Shown piece after piece: positions 45,157-57,145 of a stretch of 64,000 nucleotides of DNA. This DNA comes from Alopecurus myosuroides. Its lineage: Eukaryota; Streptophyta; Magnoliopsida; Poales; Poaceae. The stretch is taken from positions 10,381,638 through 10,445,637 of the forward strand of contig CM054062.1 in NCBI GenBank assembly GCA_028641055.1. The letters are read 5' to 3'. Position 1 is the stretch's first letter; every line of letters starts with the position of its first letter. The position numbers were made by a program, and so were the translations under genes. The notes under the pieces are model-generated. The model was not told the origin of the DNA. It did no database searches and worked only from the letters and a program-made list of their open reading frames with translations.

Positions 45157-48100
45157 TGTAGAGGCCCTAGACTAGCAAGTACAAGACCCCTCATATGCAT
45201 ACATTCACGATCCGAGAACAATCAGGCGTGAACAATATATGAAGTTGGTACACGGATTACATCATCCATTACACAAATAATAAAGGTAGTACACAAATGG
45301 TCACATGATCAAGTCTTAGATAACTGCCACGCAGGGCAGACAAATAACACTAACACAACAAAAGATAGCAAAACGCAACGCGATAGAGCCCAAGTCACGC
45401 CTTAACCTACAGGCTGCTGACCAAAAGACGAGCCTAGTTCGCAGGGTCATCATTGTAGTACTCCTCCTCGGGCTGCTCCTCGTAGTCTGGCCAAGTAAAT
45501 AGCAAGGGACGAAACCAATATAATTACATTTGAATGTACTTTGCAAGACATCCTTTATATAGCTTACAAAATGCAAGTATGCTTATTTGTTGGAGTGGGT
45601 AGGCTATACATAGGGTTCGCTACCCATGATGGATGAAAGATACATCATGGTTGACTTGATATCTCTATATATTTGTTGAAGAAGATCATTCAAAAGAAAA
45701 TAATATAGTTTCTCTTGTAGAAATCGCATATCCAAGAGTTTGTTTAGAAAAGAAAGTTTTCTTTGCAAAACTTCTTGTAAAACAACTTCCAGCTTTTCCT
45801 CATGTGTACCTCACAGGTACAAAGTTCATCTTTCAGTACCTCGCAGGTACTAATCCTTTTTCAAAATATCCTTTTCGAAAACATTGACACAATGCTAGCT
45901 ACATGGCCATTCAACTGTCCATACCGAGGACGCGGCTATTCCAAATAGTTTTACTTTGTAGAGGTGTACACAATCCAGAAGATCTAGAACATCTGCCATG
46001 AATCACCAATGGACTGTCCGCGACAGCATGCGAACATCAGATAACTAGTCCAAACCATCCACTATGTTCAAGCTAGTATATGACTATCCCTTCAAACTGG
46101 GTTTGTTCTCCCCGGCACTATGTCCCACACTGCCATGACATGAGACCCAACTGTTGCAACCGGAGGGAAAAATAATCCCACACTTTGCGTGTCCCGTATC
46201 TCAAACCTGGCAATATTTCGGTTCAGAGGATCCATTCCTCTATAGAACTTGGGATAGAACACACACTAACACGAACAAGTTTCTAGCAAGGCCTCTTTCC
46301 CATGTTGAGGTAGAGTGGCAGTACGTCTTGGTTGTCCAGCGAAGACTATATTATGTGTCTTTTGTAAAACACTTTCAAAAACTTTCCTCTTTGCCTCCTC
46401 CACTGAACAAGGTCCCACCTTTCCACCGAGGGTTTTCCATAAATATTTTGTTTTAGAAAAACACATTTTAGGGTGCCCACTTAGGGCTTAAAGATTATTA
46501 ATTTAGGTGGTATTTAAATACCATATGGTGGATAAAGGCTTGGTAACGCCAAGTTTTACTACTGGCAATGTAATAATATTAATAGTAGTAATAGCCACAA
46601 CAAAAATAGTTTTGTTAACCATAATGTTTGTAAGATTTCAGAAGTAAAACATGCATGATAGATATTGATAAGTGTAGTAACAGCAAGCATTAGGATGGCT
46701 TGCCTTGGTATTTATCTTGGTTCTGCTCTTGAAAATAAGAGGAGTGAAAATAAGCCTCCTCTCCAATATCTCCTTCTTCGTTTTCTAACGTCGTAAAAAT
46801 AAATAAAGGACACACATTAAGAACCAACTAAGGCAAACAATAGTACAAAGCAATACATACATCAAGCAACACATAAAAACAATCCATCACTCAGTTTTCC
46901 AAAGGCAAAAATATTACACACATATAAATAAAACTAGACTACTAGAAAACATGACTATGGTGGAGAAATTATGTTTCTCACCAAAATGCCATGGCATCAG
47001 TGGGTGTTCCACTAGCCTACCAAGGCATTAAGGAGGTCACAGTGCCTCTGGTCATACTTGGGAAAAATTAATATCCCACTAAACAACATCAAACACTACT
47101 CATGCTAGTGATAATAATAGGAAGCATTTTAATCAAGTCAAAACTACTCATGCTTTCCTATAAATGAAAGTACAACCTAACAGAGGTGATACACCCCTAA
47201 TATCGGTACAAAAATGGTACTGGACCTAACATATCAAAATAAAAAATGTAGCTACTAAACATAAAAGTAAAATGCCACAATTTCCTAAACATTAGGAAAT
47301 TTTAGGAAATAACTACACTAGCAAAACTACTTCCAATCAAAACACAAGGTACTAAACCTTTCCTAACATGCTAATTCTGTAAGAAAATAACCTAATAACA
47401 AAGGATAAAAATCTCACACATGCTAGAAAACATAAATCTAATACAAACATATTGAATAGAACTAATTCACACAATAATAAATAAAAACAGAAAATGCAAA
47501 ATATAGTTATGCACGCCAAAATTATTCTACAGCTCTAAAAACTACACCATGCTAGTATTAGTTATATCTAATCGTACACAAGCTCATCCAATTGGATTCA
47601 CAACAAAAATAATCATCAAACAACCTACAAAAATCCTAGAAGTGTTCTCTGGTCATTTACAAAAATGCATGGAATTTTCTCTAGGAAGCTTTCCTGCAAG
47701 CAAGGCCAAGTGATACTGGTAGGTATCACTAAGGACTATCCAAGACAGTTGATTTTGCATTTTTAGGATTCTTATTTTAAAGTTATGCCAAAAATGTCTT
47801 AACAGATAGAATTGCCAATACAAGCACTACTGCGAACATAAATGCCAAAAAGTGGATCTACCACTTGGACATGGTTAATAATATTCTAGGGTACAAGCAT
47901 GATTTTTGGTTTGGCCAGATTTGCATTTTTTGTATTTTTCGTAGGGAAAAAGCTAGGGTGCATATTCTGTTTATTTTCCAAAAGACTAAAATTACAGGGA
48001 TGAAAATCGGAACGGGCCAGATCTGCACGGGCACGACCCAACTAGCGGCTGAATCGGCCCGTGGGCACGCACGTGCGCGCTCGCTGTGTGGCAACATTTG

Positions 48101-49778
48101 GATTCAAAGGGGGCCGTAGATCTCGCGATCTACGGTCCTGACGCGTTCTTCCTCCTCTCTCCCTCTCTCTCTCTCATCACGGCACGGCAGAGACACGGGG
48201 GCGCGGCGTGGCTCACCTAGGGGCGATGAACGGAAGTGGCACAGGGTCGAGGTGGTCGCAGGTGGTCGAGGCAGTGCGGGCGAGCAAACGGCAGCGGCAA
48301 CGGTGGCTCCAGTCGCCGACAGCGAGGTGAGCGTCTGCGGAGGCTCCAAGGATGGCAGCGGCAAACCTGCAAGCAAGGGACCACGGCGAGGTGTCAGGGA
48401 GTTGTGTAAGAGGGTCGGGAGCAAGGCTAGGGTGCACGGGCAAGCTAGGAATGGCCGAGGTGAGTACCACCTTCGAGGTTATCCGGCGCGGCTCCGACGA
48501 GTCTTCCCTCCTCGCCTCACTCATAGGGAGCGAGCGGGGTTGACCGAGGTGGCTAGGACGTGCGGTGGAGGTGTGGTGGATTGGGTGGCGGAGTGGAGGG
48601 GCTCGACGTGGTTTAATACCCACGGGCACGGGCAGTGCCCAACTGCATGGTCATGGCATGGGCGCGGGCGGCACGGGGCGGCGTCTGCTGGCGTCGTGGC
48701 GATATGCAACGGGCGGCTATGGGCTAGGGTGGGCGTGCACTGGCGCTGGCAGGAAAGGAGAGGCGCGGTGGTCGCAGTGTCGTGGACACAGTGGCGCACG
48801 ACAGGGCGCGCACTGTGTGTCTGCGTGCTGCCCCCCTTGTTTTCGGCTCTCTCTTCTCCCTCCATTTTCTCTCTCTCTGCTCGACCAAAAAGAGGATCCA
48901 AGGCACCCACCTCAAGTGCAAACATAGGGGAGCAGGTTTGGCAAACTCTCACCCCTCCATTTGAACAAATTCATTCAAAATCAAACACTGAAACTTCTGT
49001 CAAAACAATGTATCAGAAAAATTCAGATAAGTGACTTAACATAGAAAAATTCAGAAACAGACAGAATCATCAAAATGTACATGCTTGTTTAAAATAGAAA
49101 ATGATGTCCAACTTTGGAATTTCAAATTGGACAATGATAAACATGTCATGAACATTCAGAAACACATTTTTAATATTTTTTTTTAAAATGTGCAAGGCTA
49201 TGAAAACAAGATGGAAAAAGGGTACCTTTGTGTTTTTCAAATTCTCTGTTATTTTCTTGTCTAAAAAAAAGCATGCAACCACATGTTTTCAAACTCCACA
49301 AATCAAAACAAGCTTATGAATTTGTAGTCCACACATCATAGAACAAATATATGCCAAGAAAACATAAAATTGGATACCCTAACTTATTGAAAACAAGGGC
49401 TAGAAAGTGGTATCTGGCTAGTTTTTCAGGAAAAACTCTAATAGAGAAAATAAAAGAAAACATCCACTTTTCCAGATGCCATTTTGTTTTCTTGGATGAA
49501 ACAAAGACAAATAATGTTGTCAAGTTGAAAACAAGCATGACCCAATACTTGGACAAAAATTACTCAAGGTAGTATATGGAGAACATCAGAGAAAACACTA
49601 GTGTGCTTTTAGGAAAAATTGATATTTCATTCAAAAGAAAACATTGCTTGCATTGCATATATAACCATGATCACATACATATATTGGTCCACACAAACAT
49701 CTTACAAAAGTTTTTGTTGGCTCACATTTTTTGTCTCCGTTAGCTATATTACAAAGGTTCAAAAACTAGGGTGTGACA
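45157..49778 (-). mobile_element. Solo LTR 3 (4622 bp), minus strand, inside the env-like gene
   Basis: On the minus strand it starts TGTCACACCCTAG (49778) and ends GGGCCTCTACA (45157). The TSD CGGGT is exact (45152-45156 and 49779-49783). Its 3' half matches solo LTR 2 in opposite orientation; shared words include CCTGCGTGGCAGTT and TGTGTACACCTCTGC. A GC-rich module lies at about 48000-48920. No coding region of its own element remains. Confidence 0.9.
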
Positions 49779-49943
49779 CGGGTCCAAGGTCTAACTCAAA
49801 AGCTTGATGTGCTCGATTACATTTGGAATGAGTTGTGGCATGCCATTGTGCAAAGTAAGAATGCATGTTTTGGGCCTTTTATTATGAAGATCATCTTGCA
49901 TGCTTGGTATGAAAAGCACCCGGAGGACCCCATGGATGATGAT

Positions 49944-50111
49944 CAGGGGCGGAGCTGCATGTCCTGACCCTGATGCACATGCATCAGGGTGCAAGAATTT
50001 GTTTAGCCTAAACTATCATATAAAACGGTATTTTGCATCAGGTTAGACCACTGTACTTAGTTCACTGTTTGAGTGGGCATCAGGGTTAATGTTGGTCCAG
50101 CTCCGCCCCTG
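49944..50111. mobile_element. 168-bp hAT-type MITE in the env-like gene
   Basis: The terminal inverted repeats are CAGGGGCGGAGCTG and CAGCTCCGCCCCTG. The 8-bp duplication ATGATGAT is exact (49936-49943 and 50112-50119). The CAGGGGCGG start and 8-bp TSD fit hAT-derived MITEs. There is no coding capacity. Confidence 0.93.
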
Positions 50112-50525
50112 ATGATGATGCTTGGGTCCCTCACAAGGAGAAATGGCTCCTTATCAAGGATCACTCCGAGCCTGTTGAGCATCCCACTCCAGCTGATCAC
50201 AAGGGCAAGGCCAAGCCAAGGGTCGTGATTGATGATGAAGAAGAAGAGGTCGGGCCCTCTCGCCCCCCTCCTTCTGACAATGCATTCAAGTGGATGGCTC
50301 GTGCTCTCAAGAAGGTGTTCCGTGTGAACAAGAAGATATAGCAGCATTAGTGGGAAGTTCACTATGACAAGGAGCTCAAGCATCACAGGGCTGCTAGGAA
50401 GCTTCGCCGTTATGCCGGGAGTCCATGGATTCTCCTATTGAGGAAAAAATCACCACTTGGGGCAAGTGGCAGACCAAGGATTCCAAGGGCAAGATCATTG
50501 AGTGGACTAATGAGGAACCGGGATA

Positions 50526-51010
50526 AGAGGTCACTAGCTCTCGTCGCCGCGCTCGTCCTCCAAGCATGGAATACCTCTCCGAGTGAGCCGTGGGATGTTA
50601 GTGTCGGTCTTTTCCCTTTTCGGTATCTTGATGCCGAAGGGGGAGAGATGTCTATATTTAGGAACGTCTAGTTATTTGCATGGGTTCCTCGCAAGCACTT
50701 CTATTTATGCTATTTTTTCGTGTGCCTTGCGAGAGTTGGTTATTTGTGAACCTCGATGTTTTATTTCTCGTGTTTGTGAACCTCGTCATGCATGGTGTAA
50801 GACATGTGAACCTAGTTGTTCTTTAAATTATTGCGTTTGTTTTTGGTTCACTATTATGCTTGTAAGCAAGTTTGCTTCCTTTCTATCTATCTATCTTACT
50901 TGGTTCATTCGTCATGAAGGGAGCATATCTCTAGGGGAGCTCCGTCCATGATTGTTTAGACCTTGTTTCCAAATAGTTGTGTTGTCATAAATTACCAAAA
51001 AGGGGGAGAA
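50526..51010 (+). other. Copia A 3' non-coding region and polypurine tract
   Basis: After the env-like frame the sequence is T-rich and non-coding. A purine run, AAAAAGGGGGAGAA (about 50997-51010), touches the 3' LTR and is the polypurine tract. Confidence 0.8.
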
Positions 51011-52401
51011 TGAAAGATCATCTTCCGTTTTGATAATTAATGACAACACAACTTCAGGACTACAATTGATTAAGTATATGCAGGGTCCATTTGTAAGACT
51101 CGTGAAGTGCCCGGTATTCCCTATACATTCCTTAGGGGCGTCACAATGAATCTTCAAAGGAAAAGAGCTCTCAAGACCAAGCCCAGGAAATAGTTTTTCC
51201 AGGTGGCGGTAGTACCGGTGAAACCACCGGTAGTACCGCCCCTGGTGTTTCCAGGTACAACCCCAGGTGGGGGCACCCGGTGGTGGTACCGGTGGTACCT
51301 CCGCCAAAATGGCCTTCGGGTATCATATGGAGGAACCTGTAGCGGAGGTCACCGGTGGTACCTGTGGGCGGAACTTCGGTGTTCCCATCGGTACCTCCGC
51401 TCCCTCAACAGGCGTACAACAAGAAGATTGCCACCGGTGGAGCTACTGTGGTGGTTCCGCTAAAAACACGTTCGGGTGCGTCATCGCGGAGGCCAGGGCG
51501 GAACCCACCGGTAGTACCCGTGGGCGGTACCTCCGTTCCAACCACCGGTACCTCCGGGCCATAAGAATCAGCTAAGGGAAAGGGATCCGCACGGGCTCTA
51601 GATGGGAAGACCACCGGTAGTACCGGTGGAAACACTGGTACCTCTGGTGCTACGTGGATCTTCCCAACGGCCAGATTTGGGGAAGGGGTATTTAAAGCCC
51701 TTTCCCTACCTCTTAAATGCTAAGCTTCACACACACTCTCTCTCTCTTAGTCATTAATGCGAGCTTCAACCTCCTAGATCTCCCTCTCCAACCCCCCAAT
51801 CACTCCATAGCTTTGTGGAGAGCTAGAGGAGACCTAGATCCGTGATTCCTCAAAGGAATTGAAAATCCATCCACCACATCCTAGTATATCCAGAATCCTA
51901 CTTGAGGCCTAGAAACCTTAGTAGATCTCGTGCTTGGATCTTACACCTTGTTGTAAAGAAGCTTCGGATTGTTTGAGAGCCTCCATCCATCTTGTGGAGT
52001 GTTCTCAACCTTGTGTAAAGGTTTGGTCAACGCTTTCAAGTCGACCTCATAGTGGAAACGAGAATCTCCCTCACCGGAGAAGCTCAAGGAGAATAATATG
52101 TGCACATCCGTGCTATTGAGGAGTGCCTAGGTGGCTCCCCACCTATCCAACTTAGAAGTACTTCTCTTTGAGAAGGAACTACGGGAAACATATCCTTGTC
52201 TCCTTGTTTACACTTGTGGTTTATATTGTTACCTTTCGTTTTACTTCCGTTGCGTATCATATCTTGTATCACATAGGTTTCTCACCTTGATGCACATCTA
52301 GAGAACCTTGTATTACTTGTTTAGACCAAACTAAAAAGGAAAAGAAGAAAATTTGGTAGTCAACCTATTCACCCCCTCTAGTTGACCATAGTGCACTTTC
52401 A
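51011..52401 (+). repeat. Copia A 3' LTR (1391 bp)
   Basis: It starts TGAAAGATCATC after the polypurine tract and ends GTGCACTTTCA. It aligns with the 5' LTR over nearly its whole length, except for the first 30-50 bases. It holds the GGTAGTACCGG-type cluster (51200-51640) and TATTTAAA at 51689-51696. Confidence 0.9.
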
Positions 52402-52593
52402 ACGAGGTCCCCTGTATGTGATGTTTTTAGTCACTCAAACTTCGTCTTCTCCGTTGATCTTGGTATCCATGGATTCTATTCCACGGATGGCAGAGGCGGC
52501 GTGGTGGCGTTCTTCTTCCATGATCGACGGAGGCGTCTCCAGCAGGAGGGGCATCCACCTCCTCTTCCATGGTCGGCGAAGTGGCGTCCACCT
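52402..52593. other. Short stretch between copia A and copia B
   Basis: About 190 bp of GC-rich sequence lies between the right edge of copia A and the left edge of copia B. No gene or repeat terminus was recognised. Confidence 0.5.
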
Positions 52594-53280
52594 TGAACGG
52601 ATAGTATGGCCACCTAGAGGGGGGTGAATAGGTCCTACGACCAATTTTAATTCTTTTTCAATTTAGGATTGACACAAAAGTAATTTATCTAGATATGCAA
52701 CTACGGTGAATTTACCTATATGACAAGAACAACAATAAACAAGATACAAACACAAAGTAAAACAGAGGGAATGAGGTAACCGATAACGGAAGCACACGGA
52801 GATAAGGATGTAATCCCTAGTTCCTACATTTGAGGGGAGTACGTCTCGTTGGAGGGGTGTGAGTTTCAGCACGAAGGCATACTCAACACCACAAAGGCCT
52901 CACCCTATTCTCCGATGAACCTTGCCACAAAGTCCTAGTTCACCTTCCACTATTAATTCGTTTGAGGCGGAAATCGAGTACTTTACAATGAGCTTGAGGC
53001 ACACACTCATAACCGAATCGGGGGTTCCCAAGAATCACCAACAATCAACAATCGAGTAGCAATGGGTCTAGGTTTTCAACAAGGAAACCCTAGACTAGAT
53101 TCCCACAAGTGAATGAGGGGGAATGAGAACGACTTGGTGAAGTGTATATCAGGGCCTTCTCCTTCAATTTTCCAAAGTTCAACGAGTTTGAGTGGAGGGA
53201 TTTGGAGAAATCTTGGATTTGGTGAGCTCAATAAATGTTCAGTCGATGGCTTGGACGAACTAGAGCTCTTGGGGAATAAT

Positions 53281-53301
53281 GAGGGGTATTTATACCCCCT
53301 C
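53281..53301 (-). promoter_or_regulatory. Copia B TATA box inside an inverted repeat
   Basis: GAGGGGTAT and ATACCCCCTC flank two bases, a near-perfect palindrome with one extra C. On the minus strand it contains TATAAATA (53294-53287). It lies where the LTR promoter is expected. Confidence 0.7.
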
Positions 53302-53329
53302 AATAAATGTGGCTATTGGATGCAGAAAT

Positions 53330-53790
53330 TGGAGCCGGATATCCCGGTTCAAACTTTAACCGGAAATTCCGGTTAGTTGTTCAGCTTCAGATCTGAGATT
53401 TCGGCAGTAGTTGACCAAACCGGAAATTCCAGTTTCTCCAAAATTTCAGCTACAAATTTCTCGCTGACTTCTATGTTGAATTGTTCCAAATAGAAATTCT
53501 GGTTGGTTTTGAAATTTCCGGTTCACTCCAGAGTGGACAAACTTCAAGTCTGTAACCGTTTTCGCGCTGGTTCTTCCCCAATCGGAATATCTAGTTTGCC
53601 TTGGAAATTTACGGTTGAAATTTTCGGCTCTCTTCTGTGCCCAATCTGTGAGAAAATCTTCTCAATCGGAATTTCTGGTTGGTCGGAAAATATCCGGCTA
53701 CCTATAGTGGCTATTTTCAGAGAAAAGCTTCACAGACGGAATTTACGGTTGGACCAGAAATATCCGGTTGCCTTCTGTGGCAAATCAGGC
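53330..53790 (-). repeat. Palindromic CCGGAAATTCCGG-type word cluster in copia B U3
   Basis: Variants of AACCGGAAATTCCGGTT and GGATATCCCGGTT recur about ten times. The same words occur upstream of this element's env-like gene at 57310-57360 and 57757-57830. Confidence 0.8.
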
Positions 53791-53927
53791 TGATCTATCT
53801 TCACCTTTTCTGGTGTTCGATGTGAAAGAGTAATTAAACATCTGCAACACTTAACACCTTTGTAAATAACATCATTGGTATTGTTAACTAACACTCAAAA
53901 CCCTAGGGATCAAGAAATGCACTTTCA

Positions 53928-54462
53928 ATCCCCCCCATTTTGGTTTTAGATGACAATACTAAGATTTGCAATGAAAAACCAAAAAAAAAAATCATTCTTG
54001 TGAAAGAAATAGAAATTGCTCCCCCTAAAATTATGCATACTTTAGTTTGCCTTGACATGCAAATACAACTTTAAGAGGAGAGTGATTTCCAACAACATGA
54101 CAACATGATAAAAGAGACAATATCAACTATAACGAGGCATGAGTTGAATACTATACCTTGTGCTAAGAACATATACGTAGATAATACCGGTGCACAATAT
54201 ATGATAACCTCAACATAGATAGATAACCAAATAGATCCACAATATCATAGGCTCACAATAACACAAAACATAGTTCAACACGAGAAAGCAAATAGTTTCT
54301 AAACGAGAATATAAATAGACACAAGATCTCAATGAATGATAGACGAACATGCATGTGCCCGAACCCATGCAAATCCCACGTAATCCTAATAGACTACTTC
54401 TCCCCCTTTGGTATCGGGACACCAAAAAGGAGAGGAGTAGTGATGCTAACGCCACATGACGA
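53928..54462. other. Copia B 3' non-coding region
   Basis: AT-rich sequence between the env-like stop codon and the polypurine tract of copia B. No gene was seen. Confidence 0.7.
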
Positions 54463-57145
54463 GCTAGGCATCAAACACCTTGGAGGACTCTCCAGCTGAC
54501 GTCTCGGACTCTGCTTCTACAACTCTCTCAACATCATCATCAAAATCCTCATCAGCATCATGAGCAATAAGAGCACTAGAAGAAGCAGCAGGGTCAGTGA
54601 AACAAAGATCATCCTCAATCTGCGCCCAAGGAGCACTGGCTATGGAAGCCCGCTAAGTGCAGCTGTAAGGAACCAAGTCAGAGGGAGGGGCCCCTGAAAG
54701 AACATTTCTTAATCCCTTTGGTTTTGTGTGTTTGTTAACAACATAAGTGAAATCTCACCGTGTGCTGCTTGTATTAAGGTACACCTATTTCCAGCACAAA
54801 GTGGTGTCTATTCGGTGAAGAAGAAAAAGGTCGTAGCCTATTTTTCCCTGTTGAGGAGAGGTTTCTATTAGCATCCGGATTCATTCCAGAAATTCTGAAT
54901 AATTCCGGATTGGCCGCAAAAACCTATGTTAGGATCCGAACTCATTCCGGGTGATTCTGAGAGTCATATTCTTTCCGATTCATTCCGACTTTGCCACGAA
55001 AACCTCTATTACAATCCGAATTCATTCTGGGCAATTTCGGGCAGTTGGATTCATTCCGGAGTCATTCCGTAATGACTGTGAAATCCTCTGTTAGCATCCG
55101 GATTGCCCCGGAATATTTCGGGTGACCGATTCATTCCGGATTGCACACGGGCTATAGGAAAACGACTAGTTTTTTAGTGGACCTATAAATAGAAGACCCC
55201 TTCTTCTCCAAAGGGTTAGCTTGTCTAGAATTCATTGCTCCATTGATTGAGCTCACCCACCAAGCTAGATCTCCCATTTCCTCGACCCAAACTTGTTGAA
55301 ACTTGGAGGACTGAAGGAGAAGACCCATATCTACATCTTCACCAAGCACGTTCTTCATTTCCCCCTCATTCACTTGAGGGAACCAAGTCTAGGGTTTCCT
55401 ATTGTGGAAACCTAGACCTCTTTGCTACTCTTGGTGATTCTTGGGAGCCCCAATTTGGTTGTGGGTGTGTGCCCCAAGCTCGTTGTAAAGGACTAGATTC
55501 TCGCCTAAAAGGGGATCAATGGTGGAAGGTGGACTAGGCCTTTGTGGTGAGGTTGATCGGAGAATAGGGTGAGGCCTTTGTGGCGTTGAGTAGGCCTTTG
55601 TGGCGAAACTCACACCCGTCTAACGAGACGTACTCCCCTCAAAAGGAGGAACTCGGGATTACATCCTTGTATACGCGTGCTTCCGTTATCGGTTACCTCG
55701 TTCCCTCTCCTTTACTTCGTGTTTGTATCTTGTCTATTGTTGTTGTTGTTCTTGTCATATAGGTAAATTCACCGTAGTTGCATATCTAGAGAATTTACCT
55801 TTGTGTCAAGCCTTAATTTGAAGAAAAATTAAAATTGGTCGTAGCACATATTCACCCTCCCCCTCTCGGTGCCCATACTATCTGTTCAGCCCCGAAGCAA
55901 CGCTCACGTGGTGAAGGATCCGCTGCTGGGAGGAGGACATAGTGATATTTCTACAGTATGACTGATACTACTCCCTATGTATATCCACTTTCATGTAGAG
56001 GATGTTGCGCTAGAACCCGGACAACTTCCTGATGTTATGCACAGTAGAGGAATCAACTAGAGGAGCACAAGGGGTGGCAGCAGCACTACCACTCTCATTG
56101 GTAGCAGCAGTAGCAGGAGTATACTTCCTCTTCATGTTAAGCTTCTTTAAGTGATGATCTTCCATGGGCAGCTCCTTGAAATCCTTCTTCATGGTCACCT
56201 TGATAAGCATCATGATATACTAACCATAAGGGATAGTGTTCCCACCAAGCATGGCATTGTTTAGCTCATGGACAATAAATTCCATGACATCCACCTGATA
56301 GGACTTTGAAGGGTCGGGACCCTTAATGCACTTCTTTGTTAGAACCAACAGGTTGATAAGAGGACTGGTGAGAGCATCATTATTTCCTCCACTGGGTGCA
56401 ATGAAGGACCTAAAGATACGGACGAGCTGATCATAGAAAGGGAGGAGTCCTTCCACCTTTCCAATAACATATCTAGAAGCATACATATTAGCCATGATGT
56501 TCTCACGTTGTGTCATGTCCACATAATGCATACGATGTCCAAGAGGTGGGTGAGATGACCACTTGTACCCAAGAATCCTAACAAACTTGTAGAACTCAAC
56601 TTCACAATAGGTTTACCTAGTAATCCACTTCAAAGTGAAATGTATATCCTTCCCAATAACCAACATGGACATGAACTGAACCACGAGATCAATGTTGTAG
56701 GGGCAACGAGTTTCTATGAGCTTACCAAGATCAAACCGTTCCACCACACTACAGCTAGAGAAAATGCTTGCTTGTCTTTGAAGAGCTGGAGCTTGGTTGG
56801 ATTCATAGGACAGATGGGATACTTGTAATCACGATAGATATCTGAGTGAATGTAAGATTGCTCCAAGCACTAAAACCGGGTATCCTCAATCTCACCATAC
56901 CTCTGTGACGAGTACCGATTGCCTTGACAAATATGAGTGTACTCAGGAGCAGAGAGGTCATACTCGTAATTCTTCCTGGTTTCCTTACCCTTCTTCCTCT
57001 TGGACATGGTCTTTTTTCTACACAATGGTCTTTGCTTTGCCTTTGATCACAGTTTGCCTAGGAGACCGAGAGTCACTGGGGTCCTCATCACTTGTCTCCC
57101 TGTAGGAGGGACGCTTGCGAGAACCCAACTCATCAACACGGGAAC
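54463..57145 (-). pseudogene. Copia B env-like gene, interrupted by a solo LTR
   Basis: The minus strand has a likely splice acceptor (TTCACAG near 57152) followed by a basic segment (DELGSRKRPSYRE). Further on, pieces in changing frames read DYKYPICPMNP and KLQLFKDKQAF. The frame 56531-56220 gives FYDQLVRIFRSFIAPSGG and VMEFIVHELNNAMLGG, matching PTYDIMLRIYRE and the following helices of the copia A env-like protein. An acidic C-terminus ends near 54463. A solo LTR at 54695-55888 splits the gene. Stops and frame changes make it non-functional. Confidence 0.65.
54695..55888 (+). mobile_element. Solo copia LTR (1194 bp) in the copia B env-like gene
   Basis: It starts TGAAAGAACATTTC and ends CATACTATCTGTTCA. 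The TSD GCCCC is exact (54690-54694 and 55889-55893). Its ends resemble the copia B LTR, but its U3 carries a different word, ATTCCGGA and ATTCCGGG, repeated at 54880-55140. A TATAAATA is at 55184-55191, within a short CTATAAATAG palindrome only. Confidence 0.92.

Larger units (their letters stand above)
43999..50525 (+). pseudogene. Copia A env-like gene, spliced leader, interrupted by two insertions
   Basis: The likely start ATG at 43999 begins a 10-base exon ending at 44008. An intron, 44009-44305 (GTATGT to TTTCACAG), joins it in phase to an exon starting ATGCATCTGG. That exon encodes a basic N-terminus (GGRSKKMVGRKTPR), has a TAG at 44476-44478 and then changes frame near 44480-44560. 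The main domain (YFGEALEIVDVFGL, FTLKWSDVGILLGG, PTYDIMLRIYRE) matches the env-like or 'plant transposon protein' region found downstream of pol in SIRE/Maximus elements. Solo LTR 3 (45157-49778) and a MITE (49944-50111) sit in the coding sequence; in each case the same frame resumes after the duplicated target site. The tail is charged (DDEEEEVGPSRPPP). The role of such proteins is unproven. Confidence 0.75.
23635..52401 (+). mobile_element. SIRE-type Ty1/copia element with env-like gene (copia A), heavily nested
   Basis: It is bounded by a 5' LTR (23635-24970) and a 3' LTR (51011-52401). The order gag, protease, integrase, RT, RNase H identifies copia, and the long coiled-coil gag extension plus downstream env-like gene fits the SIRE/Maximus lineage. 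About 17 kb of later insertions lie in its spacer and env-like gene. The LTRs differ by roughly 7-8% in a 290-base sample compared by eye, so it is older than gypsy 1. The bases outside the two LTRs (AACAT and ACGAG) do not match. Many stops and frame changes make it inactive. Confidence 0.9.
52594..53927 (-). repeat. Copia B 3' LTR (1334 bp)
   Basis: On the minus strand it starts TGAAAGTGCATTTC (53927) and ends ATACTATCCGTTCA (52594). A run of G (C on +, 53930-53936) at the right edge is the polypurine tract. The ends are related to those of the solo LTR at 54695-55888. Confidence 0.85.

Noticed and set aside
48252..49034. 260-codon + strand ORF
   Set aside because: It runs antisense to solo LTR 3 through its GC-rich module, with competing ORFs in other frames and no family signal.
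43999..50525. True viral envelope gene
   Set aside because: No convincing signal peptide or membrane segments were seen in the readable parts; env-like refers to position only.
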